Below are positions 17,039-25,947 of a stretch of 64,000 nt of DNA, piece after piece. The notes beneath the pieces are model-generated. The model was not told the DNA's origin. It searched no databases and worked only from the letters and a program-made list of their open reading frames with translations. The DNA is from a virus. Positions within the stretch are counted from its first letter, which is position 1. Every line of letters starts with the position of its first letter. The DNA lies in the IMG/VR virus record IMGVR_UViG_3300025096_000004, positions 124,001 to 188,000 of that record; one strand, 5' to 3'. The translations under genes and the position numbers were made by a program.

Positions 17039-19999
17039 ATGCCTGCTAAATTTGATTTTTTATCACCCGGAGTGTCCCTCCGCGAGATTGACCAGTCTCA
17101 AATCCCTTCCGTTACTGCTGAGGACGGTATTTTAATTGTTGGAACGGCTCCCGCCGGTCCTGCCATGAAACCAGTAAGAGTTAGGGATCTTGATAGTTTC
17201 TTGGAAGTGTTTGGATATCCCGGATCTGGGAAACAAGCTACCGATGTTTGGCGAAACGGATCTTTTGGTCCAACATATGGTATGTATGCCGCCCAAGCTT
17301 GGCTGTCTGCGGAATCTTCTCCCGTTACTTACGTTCGTGTGCTTGGGGAACAACATCCATCGCAATCCACCGGATTGCTAGCTGGTTGGACAACCACAGA
17401 TGATATGGATACTGTCCAAGCTGACAACGGCGGCGCCTACGGCTTCTTCGTCGGCCCATCTGGCAGTACCACTGCTTTCAATAAAGATAAACCAGCAACA
17501 TTGGCTGCAATTGTATATTGCGATCAAGGCTCGTTAAAGTTAAGTGGCACCGTCTATCAACCGACAGATGCCACCCCCGGTACTACTGCTTCGGTAGGCA
17601 AGGCAATTCAATCCTTGACCACCAGCGGTGTTGCTAATGAGTTTTTGCTCCAGCACGTTGACTCTGCTGGAACTACGACAACAGATTATCTTATCAATTT
17701 TGATAAAGCAGCTTCTAATACAAATTCAAATTTTATTCGAGCAATTATACCAACAAATCCTGAAAAAACTAACGATAATCTTTATTCGACGGTAAATGAG
17801 CTTTGGCTTGGCGAAACCTATGAAGAATCGGTTAATAGATTTGTAACTTCCGAAGTGTCCACCGCTGGTGGCCAGTGGGGCATACTCGTCCATTTGGGAA
17901 AAGCCAATGATACCGATGGTTGGGCTAAATTTGAAGATCATCGTCGTGAAGCTGAAGCTCCAAAGTCAGGTTGGTTTATTTCGCAAGATTTTGGATCTGC
18001 AACAAATTATGACACGACAAAGGCCCAAAGGCTTTTCCGAGTTGTTGGTCTTCACGAAGGTGAGTGGCTTCAAAAGAATTTCCAAATTGGGATTGAAATA
18101 GTGAGACTTGGAAATAATGTAGATCCTTATTCTACTTTTAATTTATATGTAATGGATCTAAATGATAACAAAGTTGAGCATTTTAAAAACTTAAATTTTA
18201 ATCCGGGCTCTTCGAATTTTATTGCAAAAAGAATTGGAGATCAAACTCAAGTTTGGAACACCAATCAAAAGAAATATCGGGTACAGGGTGAATACCCCAA
18301 CATTTCAGGCTATATTCGAGTTGAGCTTGCCGAAGCTGTCAAAAATGGCTCTTTGCAATCATTATCGTCAGTTCCATTCGGCGTCCAAGGTCCGGTGACT
18401 TTTAAGGATTTTTTCGCAGTCCAAAACGCAACGGCACAGAAAATTTCAAAGACATCGGCTGGAACCACAGCTTATGCTTATGCGGACTGCATTGGTTGGC
18501 ACGACGGCGATGTCGTCAATGGTAATGACACCTCCAACATCGTCGATGATATTTTTGGTTTCGATCATTCTACCACCAAGGTTGGCTTTACGTGGCCACG
18601 CCTTCGCCTGACGACAACATCTTCTAAGGGCTCTTCGAATACAGATTATGCCACTAGTGACTGGCTTGGGGTTTCTCATCGCCTTTCTGGTTCCACATCT
18701 CTTTCTCAGTGTTATTATGATTTGGTTCGACAAGGTCCAAAAAACACAACTGTTGCTCATGACGTACATTTGGCTGAATCAACCGACGCCCCAACAACCG
18801 CATCCGAAAAGGAATTTCAATATTTCTTTACTTTGGATGATGTTAAGTGGGATCAAAACACAGATCTTGTATATTATGCGTCTGGCTCGCGATCTGAGGC
18901 CCTCGCCACTGATCAATCTTATACAGCAACTAGTGGTTCGGATGCGCTTATTAACACAATTCGAGTTCGCAAGTTTAAGTCTCCTTTGTTCGGTGGCTTT
19001 GATGGCGTAAGCATCACGGAAGCAAATCCTTTTGCTAACCACTCTGAAGCTCTTGGGTCAAACAGCAGCAATGAAATGAACAATTATGCTGTTTATAGTA
19101 TAATGAAAGCTCTTGATACTGTCGCCGATGAAGAAGTTGTTCCATACGATCTCATTTCTGTCCCCGGCGTGACAAATAACAAAATTACAGATCGAGTTTT
19201 AGAAATCGCCTCCGAACGCGGAGACTCTTTGGCCATCATTGATCTTGAATCCGGTTTCGCACCCGCACAGGTCGAAGGCGCAACCCAAACGGTTGGGTCT
19301 GTAAGAGAAACAATTAGTTCTCTTGTTGGCAGAGACATCAACACAAGTTATGGTGCATGCTACTATCCATGGATTCGTCTTCGTGACACTTTAAGTGGAA
19401 ACAATGACGTAATTATGGCACCTCCATCTGTCGCTGCAATCGGTGCAATCGCTCGATCTGAAGCAATTTCTGAGCCTTGGTTTGCACCTGCTGGATTTAA
19501 CCGGGGTGGCATCCGCCAACTTGGTGGAGTAAAAGGCCCACAATGTGTTGGGACTTGGGAACACTTGACCAAGGATAATCGTGATGATCTTTACGCCGCA
19601 AACGTCAATCCGATTGCAAGATTTCCTGCTATCAATGAGATTGTTATTTTTGGCCAAAAGACACTTCAACAGACCCCATCTGCACTTGATCGGATTAATG
19701 TTCGTCGTTTGATGATTTATTTGAAAAAGTCGATTAAAAACATCGCAGACACGATTTTGTTTGATCAAAATGTTAACACCACTTGGTTGCGCTTCCGAGG
19801 AGAAGCAGACCGAGTATTGTCTTCGGTACAAACCCGACTTGGTCTGACAGAATATAAGGTTGTTTTGGATAAAACAACCACTACTCCTGATTTGATTGAT
19901 CGCAACATTCTTTATGCTAAAATCTTTGTAAAGCCTGCGAGATCAATTGAGTTTATTGCTGTTGATTTCATAATCACCAGAACAGGCGTAGAATTTTAA
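17039..19999 (+). CDS. gp18: Tail sheath protein, gp18-like, enlarged
   Basis: 986 residues versus 659 in T4. The N terminus (LSPGVSLREIDQSQIP, then GILIVGTAPAGPA and FLEVFG) and C terminus (NEIVIFGQKTLQ, RINVRRLMIYLKKSI, LRFRGEADRVLS, FIAVDFIITRTGVEF) are the conserved contractile-sheath core. The central residues (about 130-640) are a large, less conserved region rich in Ser/Thr/Asn/Gly, where sheath proteins carry surface-exposed domains. The product should polymerise around the gp19-type tube and contract on infection. SD AAGGAG with ten-base spacing. Confidence 0.93.
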   Translation: MPAKFDFLSPGVSLREIDQSQIPSVTAEDGILIVGTAPAGPAMKPVRVRDLDSFLEVFGYPGSGKQATDVWRNGSFGPTYGMYAAQAWLSAESSPVTYVRVLGEQHPSQSTGLLAGWTTTDDMDTVQADNGGAYGFFVGPSGSTTAFNKDKPATLAAIVYCDQGSLKLSGTVYQPTDATPGTTASVGKAIQSLTTSGVANEFLLQHVDSAGTTTTDYLINFDKAASNTNSNFIRAIIPTNPEKTNDNLYSTVNELWLGETYEESVNRFVTSEVSTAGGQWGILVHLGKANDTDGWAKFEDHRREAEAPKSGWFISQDFGSATNYDTTKAQRLFRVVGLHEGEWLQKNFQIGIEIVRLGNNVDPYSTFNLYVMDLNDNKVEHFKNLNFNPGSSNFIAKRIGDQTQVWNTNQKKYRVQGEYPNISGYIRVELAEAVKNGSLQSLSSVPFGVQGPVTFKDFFAVQNATAQKISKTSAGTTAYAYADCIGWHDGDVVNGNDTSNIVDDIFGFDHSTTKVGFTWPRLRLTTTSSKGSSNTDYATSDWLGVSHRLSGSTSLSQCYYDLVRQGPKNTTVAHDVHLAESTDAPTTASEKEFQYFFTLDDVKWDQNTDLVYYASGSRSEALATDQSYTATSGSDALINTIRVRKFKSPLFGGFDGVSITEANPFANHSEALGSNSSNEMNNYAVYSIMKALDTVADEEVVPYDLISVPGVTNNKITDRVLEIASERGDSLAIIDLESGFAPAQVEGATQTVGSVRETISSLVGRDINTSYGACYYPWIRLRDTLSGNNDVIMAPPSVAAIGAIARSEAISEPWFAPAGFNRGGIRQLGGVKGPQCVGTWEHLTKDNRDDLYAANVNPIARFPAINEIVIFGQKTLQQTPSALDRINVRRLMIYLKKSIKNIADTILFDQNVNTTWLRFRGEADRVLSSVQTRLGLTEYKVVLDKTTTTPDLIDRNILYAKIFVKPARSIEFIAVDFIITRTGVEF

Positions 20000-20039
20000 T
20001 TAAGTTACTAGTTAGAGTATTAATAGGAGAAACTAACAC

Positions 20040-20651
20040 ATGTCATTTTGGACTTCAACTGCATTAGAGCCTAAGAGGCAATTTAGATTTAGACTGACCA
20101 TCACGGCAGTCGATGGTGAAGCAGCTATTTGGTTTGCGAAAAAGGTTACTGTTCCTGCCTTTACGGTTGGAGAAGTTAAACATTCTTTTGTTGACAAGAC
20201 CTTTTATTACCCCGGACGAGTCGAGTGGAATACCATTGAAGCCACTTTGGTAGATCCTGTAAGTCCTGATGCAGTTGGGATGACTAATGCTATGTTGGCT
20301 AAGTCTGGATATTTCATACCTTCTTCTCCCAATGCTGAGGGAGCTTGGGGTTCGATATCAAAAGCAGAAGCTGTTACAGCGGGCATTGGTAACGTTATTA
20401 TTGAATCAATTGATCAAGATGGCAATTCTCTTGAACAGTGGTCATTGCAAAATCCTTTTATTAAGTCTGTTAAATATGGAGACCTTTCGTATGATTCTGA
20501 TGAATTGAGAGAAATTTCAATTGAATTTAGATATGATTGGGCAGAATGCTCTATTATGTCCGAAGGTGGCGGAGTTTATAATGATGAAGTTGGAGATAAA
20601 GCCCAGCGTTACCTCGGAGCCTCAAATCAATCCGGAAATCCTCAATTTTAA
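20040..20651 (+). CDS. gp19: Tail tube protein, gp19-like, copy 1
   Basis: 203 residues (T4 gp19, 163). Characteristic features are FWTSTALEPKRQFRFRLTIT at the N terminus, VTVPAFTVGEVKHSF, FYYPGRVEWNTIEATLVDP, and the late FIKSVKYGDLSYDSDELREI with EFRYDWAE. It forms the inner tube inside the sheath encoded just upstream. A second diverged homologue follows after 12 bases. SD AGGAG, ten-base spacing. Confidence 0.9.
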   Translation: MSFWTSTALEPKRQFRFRLTITAVDGEAAIWFAKKVTVPAFTVGEVKHSFVDKTFYYPGRVEWNTIEATLVDPVSPDAVGMTNAMLAKSGYFIPSSPNAEGAWGSISKAEAVTAGIGNVIIESIDQDGNSLEQWSLQNPFIKSVKYGDLSYDSDELREISIEFRYDWAECSIMSEGGGVYNDEVGDKAQRYLGASNQSGNPQF

Positions 20652-20663
20652 TAGGGGTTTATA

Positions 20664-21386
20664 GTGCCATTTTGGAATTCATCAAAGCTCGAGCCAAGCA
20701 AACAAAACCGATTTAGGGTTGTGTTCACTCCTTCCCTAGATCATCAGACAACACTTCTGCTACTAAATCAAGAAGCAAACAAGCAACAAAAAAAGGGCGT
20801 TTCACTGCCCCCCGAATCCGAAATCCAAGAGAATACCAAAGCCCACTTGTGGAACACCAATTTCGAAGCTACAACCCAAGAAGATTATTGGTGGTGGGCC
20901 AAAGCTTGTAATCTTCCTTCTTTCGAGATTGCGATGTCAGAGTACCAATTGGTTAATCATAAATTTAAATATCCCGGAATGCTTGTATGGAATGATGTAA
21001 CAATCACTTTAGTGGACGTTGGCAATAAAGCAGAAGAAATTATCACAACGCTTAAATTGGCAGGTTATGGCGCCGGCGCTAGTTGCGGCTCGGGGATCTC
21101 TAAGGGCGCATTTTCTGCCATGGGTGATTTCCGAATACAACTCATCAAGCCTAATGGATCCGTCGCCAAGCAATGGAGATTGGACAACTGGTTTTATAGA
21201 TCCGTTCGATTTGGAGATTTAAGTTATGAAAGCGATGAATTTGTTACGATCGAATTGACTTTGGGATATGATTTTGCCGAATTGGAAACAGGCCCTCAAC
21301 CTGAAGAGGTGGCAACAAAAGTCGCCACAGAAAAGAATGAACCCGAACCGGAGTCTCAGCCCGGAACAGAGGAACTTAAATTTTAA
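20664..21386 (+). CDS. Tail tube-like protein, gp19 paralogue 2
   Basis: 240 residues. It keeps the tube pattern (FWNSSKLEPSKQNRFRVVFT, ACNLPSFEIAMSEYQ, KYPGMLVWNDVTITLVD, FYRSVRFGDLSYESDE, LTLGYDFAEL). It has an insertion near residues 25-75 and an acidic Glu/Pro-rich C-terminal tail after residue 210. It starts with GTG behind AGGGG. Two different tube-type subunits in tandem may mean a specialised tube tip or neck-proximal ring; alternatively both are mixed in the tube. The acidic tail is absent from copy 1. Confidence 0.82.
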   Translation: MPFWNSSKLEPSKQNRFRVVFTPSLDHQTTLLLLNQEANKQQKKGVSLPPESEIQENTKAHLWNTNFEATTQEDYWWWAKACNLPSFEIAMSEYQLVNHKFKYPGMLVWNDVTITLVDVGNKAEEIITTLKLAGYGAGASCGSGISKGAFSAMGDFRIQLIKPNGSVAKQWRLDNWFYRSVRFGDLSYESDEFVTIELTLGYDFAELETGPQPEEVATKVATEKNEPEPESQPGTEELKF

Positions 21387-21435
21387 TGACAAGGCCCACG
21401 AGTCTTGGGATAAGCAAACTACAAAGAGGTGAAAA

Positions 21436-22305
21436 TTGAGTAGAAACAACGAATCGCGAACTGGGGTCCAAAACCCCGGCGATGCGACAGCGGCGACAGA
21501 AGTCGCAACAACAGAAAAACAAGAGACAAGAAGTCCATTGGAGTTTATTACTCCTACGGATTTTGTAACACTTCCGTCAAAAGGCAAGAGTTACCCTTCA
21601 AATCATCCGCTTCATAACCAAGAAGTGATTGAGATTAAATATATGACAGCAAAAGAAGAAGATATTCTTACTTCTCGAGCTTTATTGAAAAAAAATCTTG
21701 CAATTGAAAGATTTCTTCAAAGTGTTATAAAAGATAAACGCATTAACCCAAAAGACATGCTCATTGGTGATCGTAATGCGGTAATTGTCGCAGCCAGAGC
21801 CTCTGGCTATGGTTCTGATTATGAAACTAGTGTTGGTTGCCCAGCATGCGGCGAGCGTTCAATGGTTAATTTTGATCTTTCAGATCCCCAAATATATGAG
21901 GGATCACTTCCAGAAGTGGGTGATGTTGAGATAACACCAAACGGGACTTATCTTTTAACTGCTCCAGTCTCTAAGTTCAGGATAGAGCTTAAAATGATGA
22001 CTGGGGAGGATGAAACATATATTTCTCACATTATGATGTCCAACAAGAAGAACAAATTACCAGAAACCAATATGTCTGAGCAATATAAACGAATGGTGCA
22101 GTCTGTATCGGGCTACACTGATCGAAGAGCTATCAACCATTTTTTAACAAATGCACCAGCCCGAGATATGCGTTTTATTAGAACAATCTATAAATCTATT
22201 TCTCCCGATGTTAAGGTTATTAATGATTTTAATTGCCAGTCCTGTGGCCATAGTCAGGAACTGGAGGTGCCGTTTGGAGCGGACTTTTTTTGGCCTGACG
22301 GATAA
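21436..22305 (+). CDS. T4 gp26-like baseplate/tail assembly protein
   Basis: 289 residues with a TTG start behind AAAGAGGTG. The block FVTLPSKGKSYPSNHPLHNQ, then IEIKYMTAKEEDIL, is typical of the T4 baseplate (gp26-type) family. There are two zinc-finger-like pairs, C135-P-A-C138 and C267-Q-S-C270. The C-terminal coding end contains seven consecutive T (22285-22291) read as TTT TTT T. A +1 slip there would extend the protein into the following 55-codon gene. Position before the tape-measure gene suggests a tail-assembly chaperone or hub-assembly role. Confidence 0.72.
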   Translation: MSRNNESRTGVQNPGDATAATEVATTEKQETRSPLEFITPTDFVTLPSKGKSYPSNHPLHNQEVIEIKYMTAKEEDILTSRALLKKNLAIERFLQSVIKDKRINPKDMLIGDRNAVIVAARASGYGSDYETSVGCPACGERSMVNFDLSDPQIYEGSLPEVGDVEITPNGTYLLTAPVSKFRIELKMMTGEDETYISHIMMSNKKNKLPETNMSEQYKRMVQSVSGYTDRRAINHFLTNAPARDMRFIRTIYKSISPDVKVINDFNCQSCGHSQELEVPFGADFFWPDG

Positions 22306-22309
22306 ATAT

Positions 22310-22477
22310 ATGGAATCTGTCTATGAGCAGTTCTTCTTGCTTAAACACCATGGAGGCTGGTCACTTATAGAAGCATACAATTTGCCTGTTGGCTTGCGAA
22401 TGTGGTTTTTGAAAAGATTACAAAAACAGTTTGAAGAAGAAAAGGCAGAAATGGACAAAAGCAATAATAAAAGATAA
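22310..22477 (+). CDS. Small tail-assembly ORF, possibly a frameshift extension of the gp26-like gene
   Basis: 55 residues from ATG 22310 (MESVYEQFFLLKHHGGWSLI, then EAYNLPVGLRMWFLKRLQKQ), helical with a charged C terminus. It begins four bases after the upstream stop with only a weak GGA as SD. The frame is +1 relative to the upstream gene and is open back through the T7 run. It may be made by re-initiation or by frameshifting into a roughly 345-residue fusion, as happens in tail-assembly chaperones of many phages. Clearly coding: Trp/Tyr/Phe-rich and followed by a terminator. Confidence 0.7.
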   Translation: MESVYEQFFLLKHHGGWSLIEAYNLPVGLRMWFLKRLQKQFEEEKAEMDKSNNKR

Positions 22478-22480
22478 TTA

Positions 22481-22503
22481 ATGCCCGAGAGGGCATTTTT
22501 TTT
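22481..22503 (+). terminator. Intrinsic terminator
   Basis: Stem TGCCC/GGGCA with a GAGA loop and a run of eight T. It separates the gp26-like unit from the tape-measure unit. Confidence 0.93.
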
Positions 22504-22508
22504 ATTAA

Positions 22509-22518
22509 ACTATTTATA
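22509..22518 (+). promoter_or_regulatory. ACTATTTATA motif (variant of candidate late promoter)
   Basis: Differs from ACTATTTACT at the last two bases. Like the others, it directly follows a terminator and precedes a gene start, here by 18 bases. Confidence 0.4.
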
Positions 22519-22536
22519 TTATGCGAGGTGTAAACA

Positions 22537-22893
22537 ATGGTGATTGATTTTAGTGATAATAATAATTTAGCGGAAGGTTATACTGATGCTTTTGGTCAAG
22601 TTTCTCAATATTTATTGGGCAAGATCTTCGGCGCAAGCGACGAAGAACTACAGCATTATGCTTGGTTAACTATGAAAGAGGAAAACTCCGACCCTAAAAC
22701 CGATTTCGTAATTCGAGGAAAATATAGAGATATCAAGGCATATGCTCAAGCTCTTGCTTATGAAAAGGACTATATCATCGCAATTGAAAAATATGGCGAA
22801 AACCATATGAAAACTGCCAAAACAAAGGCTGAACTTGATCAGGCAACAAATAAATTTGAGAGCTTAACAGGGATTCAGTGGCCATTTAAATAG
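22537..22893 (+). CDS. Hypothetical protein upstream of tape measure
   Basis: 118 residues, mainly alpha-helical (YRDIKAYAQALAYEKDYIIA, then a Lys/Thr-rich helix), ending TGIQWPFK. I do not recognise a family. It is the first gene after the terminator at 22481 and lies 11 bases before the tape-measure gene, so it may assist tape-measure or hub assembly. An AGGTG SD precedes the ATG. Confidence 0.65.
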   Translation: MVIDFSDNNNLAEGYTDAFGQVSQYLLGKIFGASDEELQHYAWLTMKEENSDPKTDFVIRGKYRDIKAYAQALAYEKDYIIAIEKYGENHMKTAKTKAELDQATNKFESLTGIQWPFK

Positions 22894-22904
22894 AGACCAA
22901 TCTT

Positions 22905-25900
22905 ATGTCAATGATGACCCAAAAACAATTTGAAGAACTGAAAGAACTTTTGAAGAAATTGGCCACCGATAAGGGTAAAGGCAAAGATTCTTCCGGCCCA
23001 TCCGTGGAAAAAATAGAAAAAGGCGAAGAAGGAACTGCGGCTGGAAAAGCCAAAATGGAGCGAAATAAAAAAGCTCTCGCAGATCACCAACGTCGCGTCA
23101 CATTGAGGTCTGAAGAACTTCGTCTCGAAACTGAGTTGAATCTAGGCTTATTTAATAGACAGGAAGCCATGGATGGTCTTCTTAAGATGGAAGACCAAAA
23201 ACATGAACTGATAAAAGCTTCCAACACTGCTTATAGTGAAGGAAACATTGAAAAAGCCAACGCCCTACAGAAAGAAATCGCTCAAGTCGATGTGGTCTTA
23301 GGCAAAAATCAGAAGCTTTTAAAAGCCGCCAAAAAACAAACTGTTGCACAGAAACAAGCACACCAATCCGGCGAAAATTTGTTCAGAGGTCTTGCCGGAA
23401 CCATCGGGCTGGCCAAAAAAGCGCAAGATACTTTTGCCGGAAAACTTTTTAAAATGATTAAAGTCCTTTCGAAGCCCGGAGGGGTGAAGGCTTTTTTCAA
23501 AGGAATATTTCAGGGCATCATGCAACTGCCCTTTGCTCTTCTTGATAAAGTAATTCAACACACAATCCAGCTAATATTTGCCCTTGATAATGCTCAAAAT
23601 GCCTTTTCCGCAGCAACACAGCAAGGCGATAAGTATAACCAAATGATTAGTGATTCAACATTTGCTAATATTCAATTTGGAATATCCGCCGCCGAGACCG
23701 AAAAAGCCCACCGTACTATGTATGAGAGTTTTTTCGCCTTTACTCAGACCGGCCCTGCTGCCCGAAGGCAAATGGGAGAGCTTGCCAGCAGGATGGAGAA
23801 ATTAGGGGTTTCTGCTGAATCAACAGGCAAGATGATGAATTGGTTCAATAAGAACCTAAGCCAAACATCAGAGGATTCAATGGAATCCGCCGCCCAAATC
23901 GCCCTGTTGGGTAGAAATATAGGGATCAGCGCCGGGCGAATGTCAAGGGACTTTTTAGCGGCTATTCCTAAATTAACTGTATACGGTAACCGAGCCGTGG
24001 GTATCTTTGGTAACCTTGCTGCTATGGCACAAAGATCCGGAGCCTCTATGCAGGCCATGCTTGATGTCGCGGGCAAGTTTGATACATTCCAAGGCGCCGC
24101 CGAAGCTGTCGGAAAATTAAATGCCATCTTGGGAACTCAAATGTCGGCAACGGAAATGCTGATGATGACAGAGGATCAAAGAATTGAGACTCTTATCTTA
24201 CAAGTTCAAACTTCTGGAATGGCATTTCGCGATATGGATCGATTCACCCAAAAAGCAATTGCCGCCGCTGCGGGAATTAGTGATATGAACGAGGCCCAAC
24301 GCATTTTCGGTGGTTCATTGAGCGACTATCATGAAGCTCAAGAATTGATGGTGAAAGAAGCCGAAGCTCAAGAGAAGGTAGACAAGGCTGTAAAAAATGC
24401 TCTTCCGGCAAAACAAAAGCTGCTCATTGCCTTTAATCAAATGGTATCGCAGCACATTACAGATGAGTTTATAACAAGAATGCACCAATTTGTCGATTGG
24501 TTGATCAAATTGACAGAGCCCGAGCGCTTTCAAGCGTGGTTAAAGACAATGGGGCTGAGCAAAGACCAACTAGTTGCTCTCGGCGAGAAAATTTTATGGT
24601 GGGGTGGCGTTCTCGGCGCCGCCTATCTTTTTCTTCCAATGCTCGTTGGGGGTTTAAAATCATATATTATGTATAGCAAGCTTAGTAAGATTGCTACAAA
24701 TGGCCAAGTCGCAGCCGAGAAAGCAAAAGGCATCATTTTGCCAAAAAACAAAGTCCAAATGAAAATGTATACCAAAACCACAAAAATGAATACAGCGGCA
24801 ACTCAAGCAAACTCAAGGGCTGCATTTGCCGCCGCCGCAAAAATAGCTGCCGTCGGAGCCGCTATCCTGTTGGCCGGCATAGGTATATATATAGCCGTCA
24901 AGGGTTTTGTTGATTTAGCCAATGCCATGAGCGAAATGAAGAGTAACGTCGGCGCACTGGTTGCTATTGTTACTGTCATCACTGCCGGTTTTGTGGGAAT
25001 GACCTTCGCACTCAGCCTGATGGGCGGAGCATCCGCTGCCGCTGCTGGTCCTATTATGGCTGTTGGGTTCGCTGTATTACTAATGGGCGCAGGCGTGGGC
25101 CTTGCTGCAATGGGTTTTGCGGTTCTGGTCATGGCCATCGGCGATCTTAATTCTAAGGGTCTCGAGGCTATTCAAACATTTGCCCTCTTGGCGTTTGGCA
25201 TTGCTGCCATTGCCGCTGGTCTGCTTTACGCCTCTGGCGCCACTTTGGCCATAGGCACTGCTGCCATCGCCGCTGCACCCGGCTTGGCCACATTCACTCT
25301 TGCCATCAAGGGGATTGGCTTTGCCCTTGCTCTTGTTGCCGGCGCTTTGGCCCTTATGTTTGATAGAATGGCAGCATTCGGAAGGGCAATCAAAGGAACC
25401 GCAAAAGATTCAAAAGCCATGGCAGGAGCATTGCGTGAAGCCGGCTATGCTGCGATACTTAATGGTAACCCAATTGCTCTTGCTGGTTTGGCAGCACAAA
25501 CGCTTTATGCCAAAGCATCCAAAACTACCGTTTCCATCTCCGGCGGTGCTAATCTGAAAGCAATGGCGGAAGGTATGGAACAAACCGCCTCTTTGGCGTC
25601 GTCTTTTGAAAAAGTGGCTGAAACCATGAATGCAATTGCCACTGGCATCAACGAGATAGACACGGCTATTGGCTCTGGCAAACGAAGGGTTGAAATCATT
25701 TCTACATTGTCCCATTTAGCTTCGATTTCCACCGCTGAAGTCGCCACTTCGGCTAGAGGAAAAACTGCATCTTCAATCAATACAACTCAACAAGCAATAA
25801 AGGTAGAGATCGAGAATAAATTTGAGGACCTTCAGCTTGTGGTTGATGACGGCAAAACACACTCTTTTGCAGCGTATATACGCACGAAGAGCATTAATCG

Positions 25901-25916
25901 CAAAGGCGTTGCTTGA
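22905..25916 (+). CDS. Tail tape-measure-like protein (gp29 position)
   Basis: 1,003 residues. The first 160 residues are charged and coiled-coil-forming (repeated KxxE heptads). Residues about 160-560 are mixed helical with many Ala/Met. Residues about 565-830 contain several very hydrophobic segments (for example AAILLAGIGIYIAVKGF and MAVGFAVLLMGAGVGLAAMG). The C terminus is mixed. Long helices plus central membrane-like segments are the usual tape-measure design. The place in the order before the gp48/gp54-like pair matches T4 gene 29. It should set tail length and may enter the host membrane at ejection. Confidence 0.75.
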   Translation: MSMMTQKQFEELKELLKKLATDKGKGKDSSGPSVEKIEKGEEGTAAGKAKMERNKKALADHQRRVTLRSEELRLETELNLGLFNRQEAMDGLLKMEDQKHELIKASNTAYSEGNIEKANALQKEIAQVDVVLGKNQKLLKAAKKQTVAQKQAHQSGENLFRGLAGTIGLAKKAQDTFAGKLFKMIKVLSKPGGVKAFFKGIFQGIMQLPFALLDKVIQHTIQLIFALDNAQNAFSAATQQGDKYNQMISDSTFANIQFGISAAETEKAHRTMYESFFAFTQTGPAARRQMGELASRMEKLGVSAESTGKMMNWFNKNLSQTSEDSMESAAQIALLGRNIGISAGRMSRDFLAAIPKLTVYGNRAVGIFGNLAAMAQRSGASMQAMLDVAGKFDTFQGAAEAVGKLNAILGTQMSATEMLMMTEDQRIETLILQVQTSGMAFRDMDRFTQKAIAAAAGISDMNEAQRIFGGSLSDYHEAQELMVKEAEAQEKVDKAVKNALPAKQKLLIAFNQMVSQHITDEFITRMHQFVDWLIKLTEPERFQAWLKTMGLSKDQLVALGEKILWWGGVLGAAYLFLPMLVGGLKSYIMYSKLSKIATNGQVAAEKAKGIILPKNKVQMKMYTKTTKMNTAATQANSRAAFAAAAKIAAVGAAILLAGIGIYIAVKGFVDLANAMSEMKSNVGALVAIVTVITAGFVGMTFALSLMGGASAAAAGPIMAVGFAVLLMGAGVGLAAMGFAVLVMAIGDLNSKGLEAIQTFALLAFGIAAIAAGLLYASGATLAIGTAAIAAAPGLATFTLAIKGIGFALALVAGALALMFDRMAAFGRAIKGTAKDSKAMAGALREAGYAAILNGNPIALAGLAAQTLYAKASKTTVSISGGANLKAMAEGMEQTASLASSFEKVAETMNAIATGINEIDTAIGSGKRRVEIISTLSHLASISTAEVATSARGKTASSINTTQQAIKVEIENKFEDLQLVVDDGKTHSFAAYIRTKSINRKGVA

Positions 25917-25947
25917 TGAATTTTGACATAGTCCGAGAGACATAGAA

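Noticed and set aside
22151-22309. Longer upstream start for the 55-residue tail-assembly ORF
   Set aside because: That part is the shadow of the gp26-like gene in another frame; only the part after the T7 run reads as a natural continuation.
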